A stretch of DNA of 64,000 nt from assembly GCA_012274445.1 (NCBI GenBank), contig JAAROD010000058.1, forward strand, positions 372,001 to 436,000. Reading direction: 5' to 3'. The first letter of the stretch is position 1. Each line of letters begins with the position of its first letter. A model generated the notes under the pieces. The model was not told the origin of the DNA. It made no database searches and worked only from the letters and a program-made list of their open reading frames with translations. The translations under genes and the position numbers were made by a program. Below, one piece after another: positions 21,035 to 32,956 of the stretch. The DNA comes from Sclerotiophoma versabilis. Taxonomy: Eukaryota > Ascomycota > Dothideomycetes > Pleosporales > Didymellaceae.

Positions 21035-23469
21035 TCAACGCACAAGAACCGCGAGAACACTCATCAACCCAAAATAGCTGCGTGCATTAGCTTCCCTGTC
21101 AAACCCTCAGGTACAAGTCGAAAAGCACGTTGGCCTGCAAAGGCAGGCTCAAAGCAGCCATGAAATCGCCGTGCAGAGTTGTATTGTCTTTCTGCCAGGG
21201 GTATCCAATAGAAAAAAGCACTCACAAAGAAGCCGCGTACATCCATTCTCGGATGGTCATGGCGGCCATAAACTCTGGCGTCGACGTGACTGTCCTTAGC
21301 CCCGCGGCGCTGATAAGCGCGATTACGACGATGCGTCCGAGCAAGCTGGGGACGATCGTAAAGGCCACGAACGGCAACAGTGGAAGCCACATGGCTACGT
21401 GCTGGTTCGTCCCCGCACTGTGGTCAATACTTGGCTGGCGTTTTGATGAAAATGTCACTAGATCGGCCTGGCGCTCAAGGAAGCGACTTTCCGCCTCGTG
21501 AATAGGATTGCGCTGCTTCATCCACGCTCGATATTTGTCAACATCTGAAGGCTTAGCGGACGATAGATGCTTGACGTCGTTGAACGCGGATAATGCTCTG
21601 TCTGATTTTGGTCAGTGACTGTCCGCTCAATACGATACTTGCCACATGCAGCTCGATGTGGCAGGCCATCAGGCACTTACTGTATTGTTCGAGCTTTAGA
21701 AAAACTTGGCCCAGTACATCAATTCTCCGCCGGTGTAGGTCATTTCCGAATTGACTATCTCCTCGTCTGGAGGCAGGGTGACGATGTCCTGTTTGGGCAC
21801 CGGGCGATGCTTCGGCAATCTCCTGATCGAGCTGACGAAGTTCTTCCTCCAGCTCGCTGATCTCATCCTGCAGATGAAGTAGAACGCGATGATTCAGTTG
21901 CTCGAACTTACGATACGCAGGTACTACAGCGTCCTCCTTCCTACCTTTCTTGAGCTCACTGAGTTTGTGAGCCAGAAGCTCATATCCGATCATTGTTTCA
22001 TTGGCTGAGCCCTGAGCCGGACGCTGAGGGATCATAGCCAAGTGTTGCGCTGCAACGGCATGTGCGGCAATAGGAGACTGAATAGCATTGGCAGGCGCAT
22101 GACTTACCGCAGGCGAGTGATGTGGATAAGCTGCTGCTGACTTTGGTGAGTAGCCTATGGCCAAAGGTGGCGGGTAAGAGGCTGCAGGAGGCCATTGTGA
22201 AGCTTGGCTTGCCGTTGCGCTGAAGTCTGTCGGTGATGCGCCTGAGTACATTCGTGGATCGTAGAACGGTACAGCGGGCTGGATATTAGGAGACATAACG
22301 CTGGCATAAGGAATGTTGTGGTGCGGTTGAGGGCTCTGGAGCATGTGACCAGAGCTGTGCTGAGGTGCGTGCGGATGCGAATTTGGAGGGTAATTCCAGT
22401 ATGAAGCTGATTGAGATGAATGCTGCGTATGGCCGTCTTCGTATGTGCTTTCTTCGTCGCTATAGACTTCGCTGTCTTCCGCCACTTCGTCTCCGGGGCC
22501 ATGAACAAAACTGCTCGCATACAGCGGCTTTCCTAATGGGTTTTGATAGTGGCCATAGTAGGGTGTTCCTTGGCTATGCGATCTTCTCGTCGAAGTCGGA
22601 GAAGTCCTTGGGGTATCATGTGCACCTTCGCTAGCGTCTGAAGACTTGTTGTCATCAGCACGAGAATCTGTTGACGAGGTGATTGAAGGAGATGATGCTT
22701 GCAGGACACTTTGAATATCGGGTTGTGGATTTTGTCCATCAGCATCCTCACTTAAGAATTGGAACACATCAGATTGTGTAGCCTCTGTATCGGCAACTGA
22801 CGGTGTCTCGGAACGCTTGATACGCTTCATTTTGCTCCCCTTTGCGGACTTGTCTTTGCGACGCCGTTCATCAGGGTGAGACCCCTCGGTTATAGTCGTA
22901 TTGCTTTCGCTTGCTGTACCAGGCTGGGTCAAGCCGGAAAGTACTGAAACTAGTGAGGGATTTGAATGTTTGGCAAGGCTTCCGGCACGTCGCGAAGATG
23001 AACCATGTTTTGGACGGACTCGTAGTCGACTGGAGTTACTGTCCTCGGAGTGACGGCGGCGGGTTGAGCTCGCTGCAGAGTCTCTACGTCTACCGGTTGT
23101 GCCATCATGTCCTCCAGGTATCTGTCCCAGATTTGGCATGTGCCCTACAGCATCGTCCTCCAAATGTGCGTAGTCCTCTTCATAGATCGGTGCTGGTGCT
23201 GCGGCTGTGTTGTCCTTCGACGTCTTCTTCAGAGTTCTTCGGCCGGTCTTCGATATCTTGGAACCTCCATCGTCCGTACCTGCTGAAGAGGGTGGTGCTG
23301 AGTGTTGAGCATCGTCGGCGCTTTTGACACGTGAAGGTCGACGTCGTGTTGGGGGTGCCGTACCCTCGAACGGGGCTTCGTAGTCCGCCTACATTCTCAC
23401 CATACATCGATCAGTATCAAGAGAGCACAGTGGGCCGGAGAACCAGAGGCGCAGATCATCACCCACCAT
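21035..23469 (-). CDS. DUF6594 membrane protein with long disordered N-terminus
   Basis: Exons complement(21035..21077, 21226..21601, 21681..23388, and a proposed 3-base start exon 23467..23469), 709 residues. The first 450 or so residues are disordered: Ser/Arg/Lys-rich with acidic patches, then Pro/Ser/His/Tyr-rich. A coiled-coil segment follows (LHLQDEISELEEELRQLDQE), then the DUF6594 core (RIDVLGQVFLKLEQYNRAL, HEAESRFLERQADLVTF) and C-terminal membrane segments (WLPLLPFVAFTIVPSLLGR, VIALISAAGLR, FYFGLMSVLAVLV). The final 43-base exon restores the family-typical end. The frame reads upstream to ADYEAPFEG directly after a TAG acceptor, so the start codon must come from upstream; an ATG followed at once by GTGGGT at 23466 is the best candidate. 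Function of DUF6594 is unknown. Confidence 0.8.
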
Positions 23470-24305
23470 GCCACGTTGTGCCTGCCGTGTGCGCTGTTTG
23501 CCAACGAATGGCGCGCTTGCTTCAGTGGATCTGATGCTGTCGACGACGACTCAGGGCGTGCGCGCCGGCCGTAGCTGGTAGTAGAATATAGACGGTAGTG
23601 CAGTGTGCGATTTCTTGCATGCTGGAAGCGAACAGGAGCAAACAGTGTGCAAGGTGAGCGGGCTGTGAAGGACAAAGCAAGGAAGACAATCGTGATGTTC
23701 GTCTTACACGTCACCGAATGAGCGTCGAGGAGAACACACAAGCAGCGAGGCAGGGCAAAGAAATTCGAGCGACGTGCAGCCCTCTAGCCAGTCGCCAACG
23801 CAGCATGCATCATTGTGCTTCGCAGCCCAAGCTTGTGGGTGGTGGAGTTGCAGCTGCGGAAGTGTGCGACTTCGGCCAATCATGTGTCGATGAAGGCCGT
23901 CAAGCGAACGTGTTCGCCTACGCCTCGATAAGCTGCCCCAGAGCCTCCAGAAAGCAGTGTTTTGTCGTAATGCTCCAGTCACTAGCAACGCCTCTGGTTT
24001 GAGCTGTTTGTTGTGCCGGGGACCTCCGAGGTCCGTTTGTGGCACCTGACCACTGCCTTCCACATTTGGGCACCCAAACACTCATCATGTAATCAAGAGA
24101 TAGCAGTAGGCGGGCACGTACGACTGTTTCCGCCGCAGCTATCCTCCCTTATGAGCTCTTGACCTCAGAAAGAACATCTGTTTCCGTCGTACACTGTTCC
24201 TATACAAGAGCCCTTAATCGCTCAGCCTGAGTGCACCACCCCCACTGCTGGACCTGCTACCCCTCCAAGACCACACCTCGGCTTCTTTGGTTTTCTCTGT
24301 TCGAC
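23470..24305. other. Divergent promoter region between DUF6594 and Urc4 genes
   Basis: 836 bases between genes pointing away from each other. One GATA-factor-type site, AGATAG, lies at 24098-24103, about 200 bases upstream of the Urc4 start. No coding region supported. Confidence 0.45.
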
Positions 24306-25750
24306 ATGGACCCAACGGTCAAATACTTGCTGTCACTAGGTGCCATCAGAGATCGTGCCAAAGTGGTTGGGCAGGCCGCAAAGGATGGAAATCTAAATCA
24401 CTTCGATGTTCACGAGGATAAGCTGGATGATGTTGCCAACTTCGTGGCCTCGGTCATCAAGGTCTGTTGGATTAGTCTGTGCATCCACATTTCAAGCTCA
24501 CCATATGGATTAGCGTGATTACGGCCCAGACAAGTTCGATACCATACCGCCTCACGGCCGCTGGCAGCATTTCGAGGTAGGTAGTGTACCTCGAATTGCT
24601 GATCTGCTTGAAAGCTGGAAGAAGGCTGGCTGTGACGACAAAGAGCTCACACGTCGACTGATTGACCTCTTCTTTGTATCTGTGCTTCTAGATGCCGGCG
24701 CAGGCGATCACTGGAAGTATGTCGAGCCTGGAACAGAGCGATCGTACGAGCGAAGCGAGGGCATTGCAGTAGCCAGTTTATACATGTTTCTTGAAGGCAA
24801 CTATACTAACGAGAAGAACGGTGCTCCACTTGTAGACGGTAGGGACCACTCATTCAACTTGCTCAAACCACTGCTGAACCCTCTTTCAGGCAAAGGACTG
24901 GCTCAACTGACAACCGAGGCTCTTGCCAACGGTCTGCAGGTGACAGAGAGCAACCCTATGTTGGGAGTCGAATCAAGAGCGAATCTGCTCAAAGGACTAG
25001 GCAAATCATTGCTTGCCCATCCTGACATCTTTGGCGAGACCGGCCGCCCAGGAAACGCTGTTGGTAAGTCTAGTACATCTGATGTGACGGATCTTTGCTT
25101 ATGATTTTCCATACTACTTGTTGCAGTCCGCCAGCGACTCCTCAACCCTCGACATCCTCATATTCTGGGACTTGCTGCAGACTCTGCTCATTCCTATTTG
25201 GCCTCAAGACCGCACAACTATCAACGGCTCCCCAATCGGCGACGCTTGGCCTCTAGGCGCATTAGCGAAGCAAGCAGGGTCCTCGCCGAGCCAAACAACC
25301 AATCCAGAGTTTATTCAACCCTTCCACAAGCTCACACAGTGGCTCACCTACTCGCTCATGGTACCGTTTCAGCGCATTCTGGGCATTAAGTGGATCAACG
25401 CCGAGTCGTTGACAGCCCTTCCCGAATACCGCAACGGAGGCCTCTTCGTCGACATGGGTGTCCTCTCGCTCAAGGCAGCCACGCTTGATGCAGGCTTGAA
25501 AGCATCTGGAGAAGCACTTCCGCAATTTGCAGCAGGCGATGATGTAATTGTGGAGTGGCGAGCCATGACTTTGGTGCTGATTGACAAACTGTATCCGATG
25601 ATTCTGTCTCGGATGGACGGCGCACATCTTAGCATGGCACAACTTCTTGAAGCAGGAACTTGGAAGTCTGGGAGGGAAACGGCGGCGAAGCTGCGTCCGA
25701 AGACAAAGTCGAGTCCGATTATTATCCAGAGTGATGGTACTGTATTCTGA
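24306..25750 (+). CDS. URC4: Urc4/DUF1688 uracil-catabolism protein
   Basis: Member of the DUF1688 family; in yeasts Urc4 belongs to the URC pathway that degrades uracil for nitrogen. Exons 24306..24461 and 24514..25063, then a third ending at 25750, about 445 residues. Family-like stretches: IPPHGRWQHFEVG after the first join, LLDAGAGDHWKYVEPGT, PFHKLTQWLTYSLMVPF and EYRNGGLFVDMGVL. The first ATG in frame is further upstream, but MDPTVKYLLSLGAIRDRA is the family-like start. The second intron is odd: the GTAAGT donor leaves phase 1, yet the obvious TTGCAG acceptor at 25126 fits phase 0. Frame continuity and family sequence (NAV-DYLLQ) would need exon 3 to start at 25113 after AT instead of AG. 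A GTTGGT donor at 25060 paired with TTGCAG is the canonical alternative. Confidence 0.85.
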
Positions 25751-27578
25751 GATAGAGACATGACAATTGAGTAAAGGTTATCGCCAAATGTCGCTATTAT
25801 CCGGGAGTACAGGGGTTCTGAGTCCGAGAATACGGTACAACGTGTTGTGGCGATGCTATGCTTCTTTCTTTTGTGATGGTCATCATATCCCAATGTCTCA
25901 TATTGTAACGAAAGGTCCAACTGTCTCAATTCTGTAGAGACTTCTACTCACACACGGCCTCGATGTGCACCTGTCAAGTCCGGTCCCCAACGCATCAATC
26001 CGGCATAGTGATGGTCTACCTGTGTTGCTCCTCTTGCGCGTTACCATCTCTCAAAGTTGCTTTTGCGTCAGGATGTAGATATTCAGTGACTCTCCTTGAT
26101 AGAAGTTGTCACCAGAGATTCATTGGTCCTTGCGCCATATGATATTGGCACACGAGTCGTTTCTCTGTGACCTCTAGTGATGGCATTTGGCAGCGGAGTT
26201 CGTCGAAAGCATCTTTGCGGATGAACGGCTCCTCGTCCTGTTCCAAGTAACAATTCTGCTATTTCGGTAGGCGCCAACGCAAATAGCGTCACTCCCGTTA
26301 TGTTGCGCGGACCCACGCTTACTTGACCATACTCCAGCAACATCCTTACTGTGGCTGTATAGACATATCCTGTCTCCAAGCTTGTATGGCCCGCTCGTAG
26401 ATAGATACCATCTGTCGTATCTGGTGACTGTGCGCTTTTTGTAGGTTTCCTGGTCAATACATGGTGCATTTATCCACACAACCCAGTCTTCATGCTCATT
26501 GCGCAGATGCTCCAGGCCTGAAACAAGTTCTTTATGACTGGTGTCGCTTGATCGTTCATACTGATACTGCATGGCTTGTGTATACTCACTACGTATAACA
26601 GAGTGCTCCGTAGTCTGTACCAGCTTCGCTGTTGCCAACACAGGCGTGGAACAGCTTATTTCGTAATGGAATTTGCCCCCCTTTGAATGTTCTAATCAAT
26701 CAAAAGGTGCGTTCCTCAACATAGAATGGATCGTACACAAAGTTGCCTGTCATAACTTCGAAGCCTTGAGAACTTCCATCACGTTTGAGGGAGCCTTCGC
26801 CGAGCACTGGGCGGTACTGAGGTTGCACGGGCAGTGAGAAAAGTGAATGCCTTCTCAGGGCTCATCGATGGCGTACAAATTTTCAAGATCTGGACCATCG
26901 CCAGATCATCGTCGTGGCCAGCGGGGCGGATCTGATAATCGTGAAACAATTGAGGTTGGGAAACCCTAGATTGAACGTTAGCCATACGACTCCGCTGACA
27001 TTCGATTATGTGTCCTCAATGAGAGAGAAGCGGTTTTCTCTCAGCCGGATGAGACTGCAGTCTACCAAAAAGTTTCTAGCAGCTCTGAATGGCATCCGGT
27101 CAGAGACAAGGCTTGCATTCAAAATGGGGCAATGACGATCAGCTTGCTTTGCGGGATGCTTTTCCAACCAACCAACAGCGCTTCAGACCAGAACGGCAGT
27201 TTCGATCCTGCAATTGCACGCGCAGGCGAACAGCAGACACTCTTGGGCAAACAGAATGAGCCTAGACTATCTCGTAAGTCGATTGTTGAGTTCAGCTGAT
27301 GCAAGCGGCTACGCAACAGCCATGGGCTGAATTTGAATTTGGAGTGTAAGTATTCGTCTGTCAACCTTCATACCTGTCAAGATTGTTGGACATGTCCACC
27401 TCATGCGTACTGGGCGTTACTTCTGTCCCTTATGTCATGGCAATAGCGACTCTTGCACCAACTTCCTGGGCTCTGGGGCGTCGAAAATGCCGTTATGATG
27501 TCTCCGTCTTACCGCGCAGATGCGCGGCTGGCCTGGCTGATTGGCTAGTCTTCGCTGCGGACTCTGCTCAAGTTCAAC
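25751..27578. other. Gene-poor region with decayed coding fragments
   Basis: No intact gene. Besides the HET-like fragment annotated separately, the minus strand at about 26690-26985 reads like protein in two frames (SLKRDGSSQGFEVMTGNF, VYDPFYVEERTF), suggesting another broken coding piece. The remainder shows nothing supportable. Confidence 0.4.
26440..26640 (-). pseudogene. Fragment resembling a HET (heterokaryon incompatibility) domain
   Basis: The minus-strand translation contains LEHLRNEHEDWVVWINAPCIDQ-like sequence (two parts: LEHLRNEHEDW and VVWINAPCIDQE), close to the HET-domain hallmark in which a helix is followed by WIDAICINQ. The domain does not continue: downstream translation loses family character and there is no start or finish of a HET protein around it. 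I read it as a relic. The short length makes the call tentative. Confidence 0.35.
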
Positions 27579-28396
27579 TTAACCACCCTTCCGCGGCGTA
27601 GCTGCAGCCTTCTTTTGGAAGTGACGCTCGATAATCTTCCTGACCATTCCTACACTCTGCTCCTTGCCAGCTGGCGCCCTGATGCTTTCCAATGTGTATG
27701 GGGGCAAGACAAGGACCGCGTCGTTGACGACAATCTGGTTGTCTGCCCACCTTGTTGGGAGTCTGTTCATCTAGTCAGTATTGAAGTCAAGATCCTTTGT
27801 AGACTGTGTAAGAACGTACGTCCTGGCAATTGTGTCAAATATTTCCTGCGCCTCTCTGCTAACACCCTTGCCTTTTTGTGCGTCCTTCTTCTTCATTTCA
27901 CGGATTGTTTGCTCCTCTCTTGCCATCAGTGCTGCCATGTCGACCTTCGCAATGCTTGGAACCGCACCATCGAACCCTGCATTTGGCTCTGCAGCTCGTT
28001 CGCCAAGGCCAATAATCTCGAAGGACAATATGTGTGCAAAGGGGATGATGTGGTAGTCGCCGGGCTGGGAGGACATCGAAGCGGAGGGGTTCGGTGGCGC
28101 AGGAGCAGTGTTGATAGCGATTGCGTTCGTGGTGTTGCAGGCGGTGAAGAGAGTGCCTTCGAGGACATTGTTGTTGGGCGCGCATGTAATCTTGATGCTG
28201 TGCAATGTCAGTCCTGCTATGTTGAATTCATGGCGTCTTGAGGCTGCATAGCTTAAGTAAGGGGAGCGTACCGTGACCCTACAGCTTTGTACAAGTTCGA
28301 ATCCACATCGCTCACATCCTTGTTGGCACCCCCGCCAGCCTTCAGGTTAGGTGTAGCGATCTTTGCAGCCATACTTTGGCGTTTGCTGTCTGCCAT
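27579..28396 (-). CDS. LSM12 homologue (LSm plus anticodon-binding-like domain)
   Basis: Three exons, complement(27579..27762, 27820..28197, 28272..28396), 228 residues. The start ATG gives MADSKRQSMAAKIATP. The first join makes KAVGSRIKITCAPNNNVLEG, followed by TLFTACNTTNAIAI, the Sm-like fold typical of LSM12. The second join makes FDTIARTLPTRWADNQIVV, then LVLPPYTLESI and the end of the anticodon-binding-like AD domain seen in LSM12 proteins. Yeast Lsm12 works with Pbp1 and ribosomes in mRNA regulation, so a cytoplasmic RNA-related role is expected. Introns are 57 and 74 bases with GTACG-type donors. Confidence 0.85.
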
Positions 28397-28940
28397 GATT
28401 GTTGCCAGAAGCTCGAGCAGTACTCTCAGTCCTTCGCGACTGCCGTGCGCCTAGGTGTGGTGTGTCGTAGCCCCACCGTTTGTTCCGGACAGTCGACTTC
28501 GGAGCAGTTTGTCAAGTGCACAGACAAACCAGGCTCCAAGAAAGCGAGCAATGCGCAAAAGGAAACGCAAAGGAGCGACAAGAAGACGACAGTTATTATG
28601 TGCACGCGGGCAGCACAGAGGTGGAGTGCAAACGCGGAGACCTGCAGCGCGTGCTAGGTGTTTGTGTTCCTGGTGCGCTTTGGCGGCCGTTGCTCTGCCA
28701 AGACTGTGACAACATGGCGCTCTGTCGTGGATTAAGAGAGCAGTGCATTCTTTTAGTCGGATGCAGAGGTCATCGGTTCAGCAGTCAAAGTTACTGGTAA
28801 GACAGATAGTAGTAAATTCAAGTGCGCAAATCGATTTCATTCTGGATTCGAACTGTCATTTACATCGTATCCATCGTTTTTCATGCCCAAATTCAAGCAG
28901 CGCCGTGCTTCCTTCTATCAGTCCTGGTATTGTCATCAAA
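28397..28940. other. Intergenic spacer
   Basis: 544 bases between two minus-strand genes, holding the LSM12 promoter and the 3' end of the 6-phosphogluconate dehydrogenase transcript. Nothing else seen. Confidence 0.5.
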
Positions 28941-30685
28941 TTAAGCGTTGTAGGTGGAGGCAGAAACGTTTCCACCCCTTCCTGTCCAGTTGACGTGGAT
29001 GTCCTGGCCCTCCTTGTATGTCTCACTGGCGTATTCGGGCTTGATGCGGAAGGTGTGGGCACCGAAGTAGTCACGCTGGGCCTGCAACAGGTTGGCTGGC
29101 AGGTCCTTGGCGCGGTAACCGTCGTAGAAGCTGAGCGCGGTGCTGAAAGCGGGTGTGGGGATACCCCAGAGAGCACCCTTGGAGACAACGTCTCTCCAGC
29201 CGGACTGAGCCTTGTGGATAGCCTTGTTGAAGAAGTCATCGAAGAGCAAGTTCTCGAGGTCGGGGTTGGCACGGTAGGCCTTGGTAATGTCCTTCAAGAA
29301 GACGGAGCGGATAATGCAGCCACCGCGCCACATAAGGGCAATCTCAGGCTTGTTGAGCTTCCAGTTGTACTCCTTGGCAGCGTTCTGGATCAGCATGAAA
29401 CCCTGAGCATACGAGATAATCTTGGAGGCGTAGAGAGCCTGCTCGAGGTTGTCGATGAAAGCCTGCTTGTCACCAGTGAAGCTGGGGCTAGGTCCATCGA
29501 GAAGACCAGCGGCACGGCCACGCTCAGCCTTGAGCGAAGACAGGCAGCGGGCGAAGACGGCCTCTCCGATGAGAGTGACGGGCATACCAAGGTCAAGAGC
29601 GTTGATGGCGGTCCACTTGCCAGTACCCTTCTGACCAGCAGAGTCCATGATCTTCTCGACAATGGCGACACCGTCCTCGTCGTTCTTGTACATGATATCG
29701 CGGGTAATCTCGATCAGGAAAGAGTCAAGGACACCGCTGTTCCACTTGGCGAAGACATCGCCAATCTCCTTGTTGCTGAGGCCAAGACCACGCTTCATGA
29801 TGTCGTAGGCTTCGCAAATCAGCTGCATGTCACCGTACTCGATACCGTTGTGGACCATCTTGACGTAGTGACCAGCACCCTCGTCACCGACCCACTGGCA
29901 GCAGGCCTCGCCGTCAGACTTGGCGGAGATGGACTGGAGAACGTCCTATTAAATTGTTAGATATGCTCTCCGCAGATTTCGTAGTTGTCTCACCTTGATG
30001 TAGGGCCAGGCCTCCTCGTTGCCACCGGGCATGATGGAGGGACCGTAGCGGGCACCCTCCTCACCACCAGAGACACCTGTACCGACGAAGCGGATACCCT
30101 TCTCAGCAAGGTACTTGGTGCGGCGGTTTGTGTCGGGGTAGTGGGAGTTACCACCGTCGATGATGATGTCGCCCTCCTCGATGCCACCCTCGTTCAGGAG
30201 GAGCTCAATGAAGTCGTCAACAGGCTTTCCGGCCATGACGAGCATCATCATGCGGCGGGGCTTCTTGAGCTTGGCGCAGAACTCCTTGATGGAGTGAGCA
30301 CCAACGATGGACTTGCCCTTGGCCTCTGTTGTACGTCAGTTTCGAGCTTTGCAATTGATTTGCACGTCAGCCTTACCATCGTTCAAGAATCGGTCAACCT
30401 TAGCAACGCTGCAGGTATGTCAATTCTCGCTCGCATATACTGTCAGAGAGCTTCCTACGTTCGGTTGAAAGCAACAACGGTGAAACCGTGGTCAGCACTG
30501 CTGGTTGTTAGCTATGCCTGTGGATGGCTGAGCTGTGTAATGCTTACGCATTGAGGATCAGGTTCTGACCCATGACCTGGACGTCAATTGTAAGCGGCTA
30601 ATTCTCGATGCTCTGCTGCTTTGCAGCACCGGAGGGCACTTACGGCCAAACCGATCAAACCGAAGTCACCGACGGCCTCAGTCAT
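28941..30685 (-). CDS. GND1: 6-phosphogluconate dehydrogenase, decarboxylating
   Basis: Oxidative pentose-phosphate enzyme: 6-phosphogluconate plus NADP+ gives ribulose 5-phosphate, CO2 and NADPH in the cytosol. Six exons, complement(28941..29945, 29994..30325, 30377..30408, 30459..30497, 30548..30576, 30644..30685), 492 residues, normal for the family. The five introns crowd the first third, with exons as short as 29 bases; every join restores conserved sequence (GLAVMGQNLILNAADHGF, VVAFNRTVAKVDRFLNDEAK, AWPYIKDVLQSI). Present: the NADP-binding motif GLAVMGQN (12-19), the catalytic lysine K187 in GHYVKMVHNG, and the family signature IMDSAGQKGTGKW (about 257-269). Codon use is strongly biased to C/G third positions in the last exon, as in highly expressed fungal genes. 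Confidence 0.96.
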
Positions 30686-31951
30686 GTTTGCGATCTGGGT
30701 GTTGTGAAGGTGATTTGTTGAGTGAAGGGTGTCTGAAGACTGATAGCGGGGTAGAGCTGCAACGACCTGGCGCGCAACAGTTCAGAGCAATTGAAGGTTG
30801 ATGGAGGACAAGTGGTGAGATGTGGTGGGGGTTGTTTGGAATAAGTAGATTCTGCGTCTCCGAGCCGGAAGCAAGTGGAACTTGATGTGGTAGCGGCACT
30901 GGCGGCGTGGGGCAGACGTGATGTCAACTGGGCGATGTGCTGCAAGAATCTTTCTAATCTCAGCAACGGAGAATAGCTTCGGCCGCGGCCATTGCGCCGA
31001 TATTTCAACGCAAACACTGTATCAGGGCCTAATTTAACCGCCTATTGTTTGTGAAGCTATTCCTCCGGCAGCCATCCGCGGAAAAAGCTCCAAGAATACG
31101 TGATACACGGTGCTGTTGCTGCGACAGCCCCTCCATCTCAGCCCTAACAACAGCCCACGGAAAGAGGGGCACCAACGAACAGGGATTGTTGAGCAGCCAC
31201 TAAGTCCGCCGAAGGCTGGCCGTTTGTAGAGACGGTTGCAGCAACGATAGACGTCACCGCGCTCGTGAGTAATCCGGTCAACAATGCGTGCCTTTTGTTA
31301 TTTGCTTTCGCTCGAGTTTCATAGCCGGCGCTGTTCTTGTGGAAAGTATCGCCGCTGGTGGACGTCACGTGGACGATGTGCTCTTGCTAAGCGCCATGTC
31401 CAGTGTTTGAGCGACACCTGGGCTCAACAAGTCGCCCAAATCAGTGCGTTTCAACGCAGGCCGGTGATAATTACTCATTACTATTGCACCCGGCCCGGCA
31501 TCCCACTCTGCGTCGCTCAAAAGCCGACAGGACCTGGACCGGGCGTTGCACCGTGGTGGCCGCGCTTGGGCAGACGCGTTAGGAAAGACTCATCACCATG
31601 CCTGCGTAGTAAGCAGCCGCAACTCAGCCTCATCTGAAGTCTGCGCAACAAAGTGCGGCATTAACCACCACAACGGGATCCACCAACAGCACACTCACCA
31701 GCCTTCATCCACCCCACGGCCCGAGCGCCTGGCTCCCCACTCAACTGCTGAGCAAACACCTACAGCACGTCACCAGCCTCCAAACTTTGCTTTGCGCGTG
31801 ACAGACTCACTCAAAATCTACGCCGCGTTCACACTTTACCACGCCTTCCCGGCCGACAATTGATATACACCACTTCTATTGAGCCGCGCACTCTTTCGCG
31901 TTATCCCAAAAAGTTCACCGGCTGCTGTCACATACTTTTCACACATTCACG
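30686..31951. other. Divergent promoter region between GND1 and RBM42-like genes
   Basis: About 1.27 kb between divergent genes; must contain both promoters and leaders. Short open frames on both strands have no family features. The last 250 bases are rich in CACCA/ACAAC and resemble a fungal 5' leader. Confidence 0.5.
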
Positions 31952-32956
31952 ATGGCAAACAACCCTAATCTGCAACCGCACCACTCGCTCCCAGCACGAC
32001 CACCACCCACAACATACTCTGCGCCGCCTTCACGACCAAGCAATACTGGTGCAACCCCACACGCGAACTCTACGATGTTTGCTGGTTTCACACCGCGCTC
32101 AGTGGTAGCGCAGGCTCCGCCGCAGGTGTCTGCTGCACCGGCTATGTACCCGCAAGCCACTGTGAGCGCTCCCTACCAAGCTTCCGCGTACCCGACCAGC
32201 AATACTTACAACAGCTACTCATATCCAGCCTACGCTGCAGGCGCTCCGACCGCGTCGTACCCGCCAGCCGCTACGATGAACCGCGGTGCTACTGGCACTT
32301 ATGATCCAGAAGAAGAAGCGCGCATAGCTGAGTGGAACAGCGCATACAACAGAGACGACGCAAACGCCAAGAAGAGCGGCAACGCAAATGTCGGCATTGC
32401 TCAGAGCTCAACCGACGCCGACACTAGTTCTGCTCCAGACGGCAAGAAGAAGACGGTCGTCCGGGAAGGTGGCGGCAAGCAATGGGAGGACGAGACCCTG
32501 CTCGAGTGGAATCCACTTCATCCGCGACTATTTATTGGTAACCTGGCTGGCGAAGTCACAGATGATTCTCTCATGAAAGCGTTCTCGAAATACCCCTCTT
32601 TGTCGAAAGCCCGCGTCGTCCGCGACAAACGCTCAACGAAGAGCAAAAGCTATGGCTTCGTAAGCTTTGCCGATACCGACGACTACTTCCGCGCAGCGAA
32701 GGAGATGAATGGCAAGTACATCGGTAGCCACCCTGTACTGATTAAGCGAGCAACGTCTGAAGTCAAGGCTGTGACGAAGAAGGATGACAAGCACAGCAAA
32801 TACGGGCAAAACAACAAGAACAACAAGAACAAGAACAACTCCGGTAACAAGGCGAACGCAGTCACCGCTGCGCCTGCGATGACAGCGACATTGCCATTTA
32901 TCCCACGAGGAGTGCAGAAGAAGGGCAAGCAAAGCGGCCCAAGAGTTCTTGGATGA
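31952..32956 (+). CDS. RNA-binding protein, RBM42-like (one RRM)
   Basis: Intronless, 334 residues. The N-terminal half is Pro/Ala/Tyr/Ser-rich and disordered. A lead-in like that of RBM42 (KQWEDETLLEWNPLHPR) precedes a single RNA-recognition motif at about 191-267, with RNP2 LFIGNL (193-198) and RNP1 SKSYGFVSF (231-239), and the RBM42-typical KARVVRDKRSTKSK and AKEMNGKYIGSHPV. The tail is basic and asparagine/lysine-rich (NNKNNKNKNN). RBM42 proteins act in nuclear pre-mRNA splicing and in RNP granules; a splicing role is therefore likely. The proline-rich first half has no catalytic motif. Confidence 0.9.
   Translation: MANNPNLQPHHSLPARPPPTTYSAPPSRPSNTGATPHANSTMFAGFTPRSVVAQAPPQVSAAPAMYPQATVSAPYQASAYPTSNTYNSYSYPAYAAGAPTASYPPAATMNRGATGTYDPEEEARIAEWNSAYNRDDANAKKSGNANVGIAQSSTDADTSSAPDGKKKTVVREGGGKQWEDETLLEWNPLHPRLFIGNLAGEVTDDSLMKAFSKYPSLSKARVVRDKRSTKSKSYGFVSFADTDDYFRAAKEMNGKYIGSHPVLIKRATSEVKAVTKKDDKHSKYGQNNKNNKNKNNSGNKANAVTAAPAMTATLPFIPRGVQKKGKQSGPRVLG

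Noticed and set aside
28743..29960. 405-codon open frame on the plus strand
   Set aside because: It is an exact antisense shadow of the last exon of 6-phosphogluconate dehydrogenase; its stop-free length follows from the strong third-position C/G bias of that exon.
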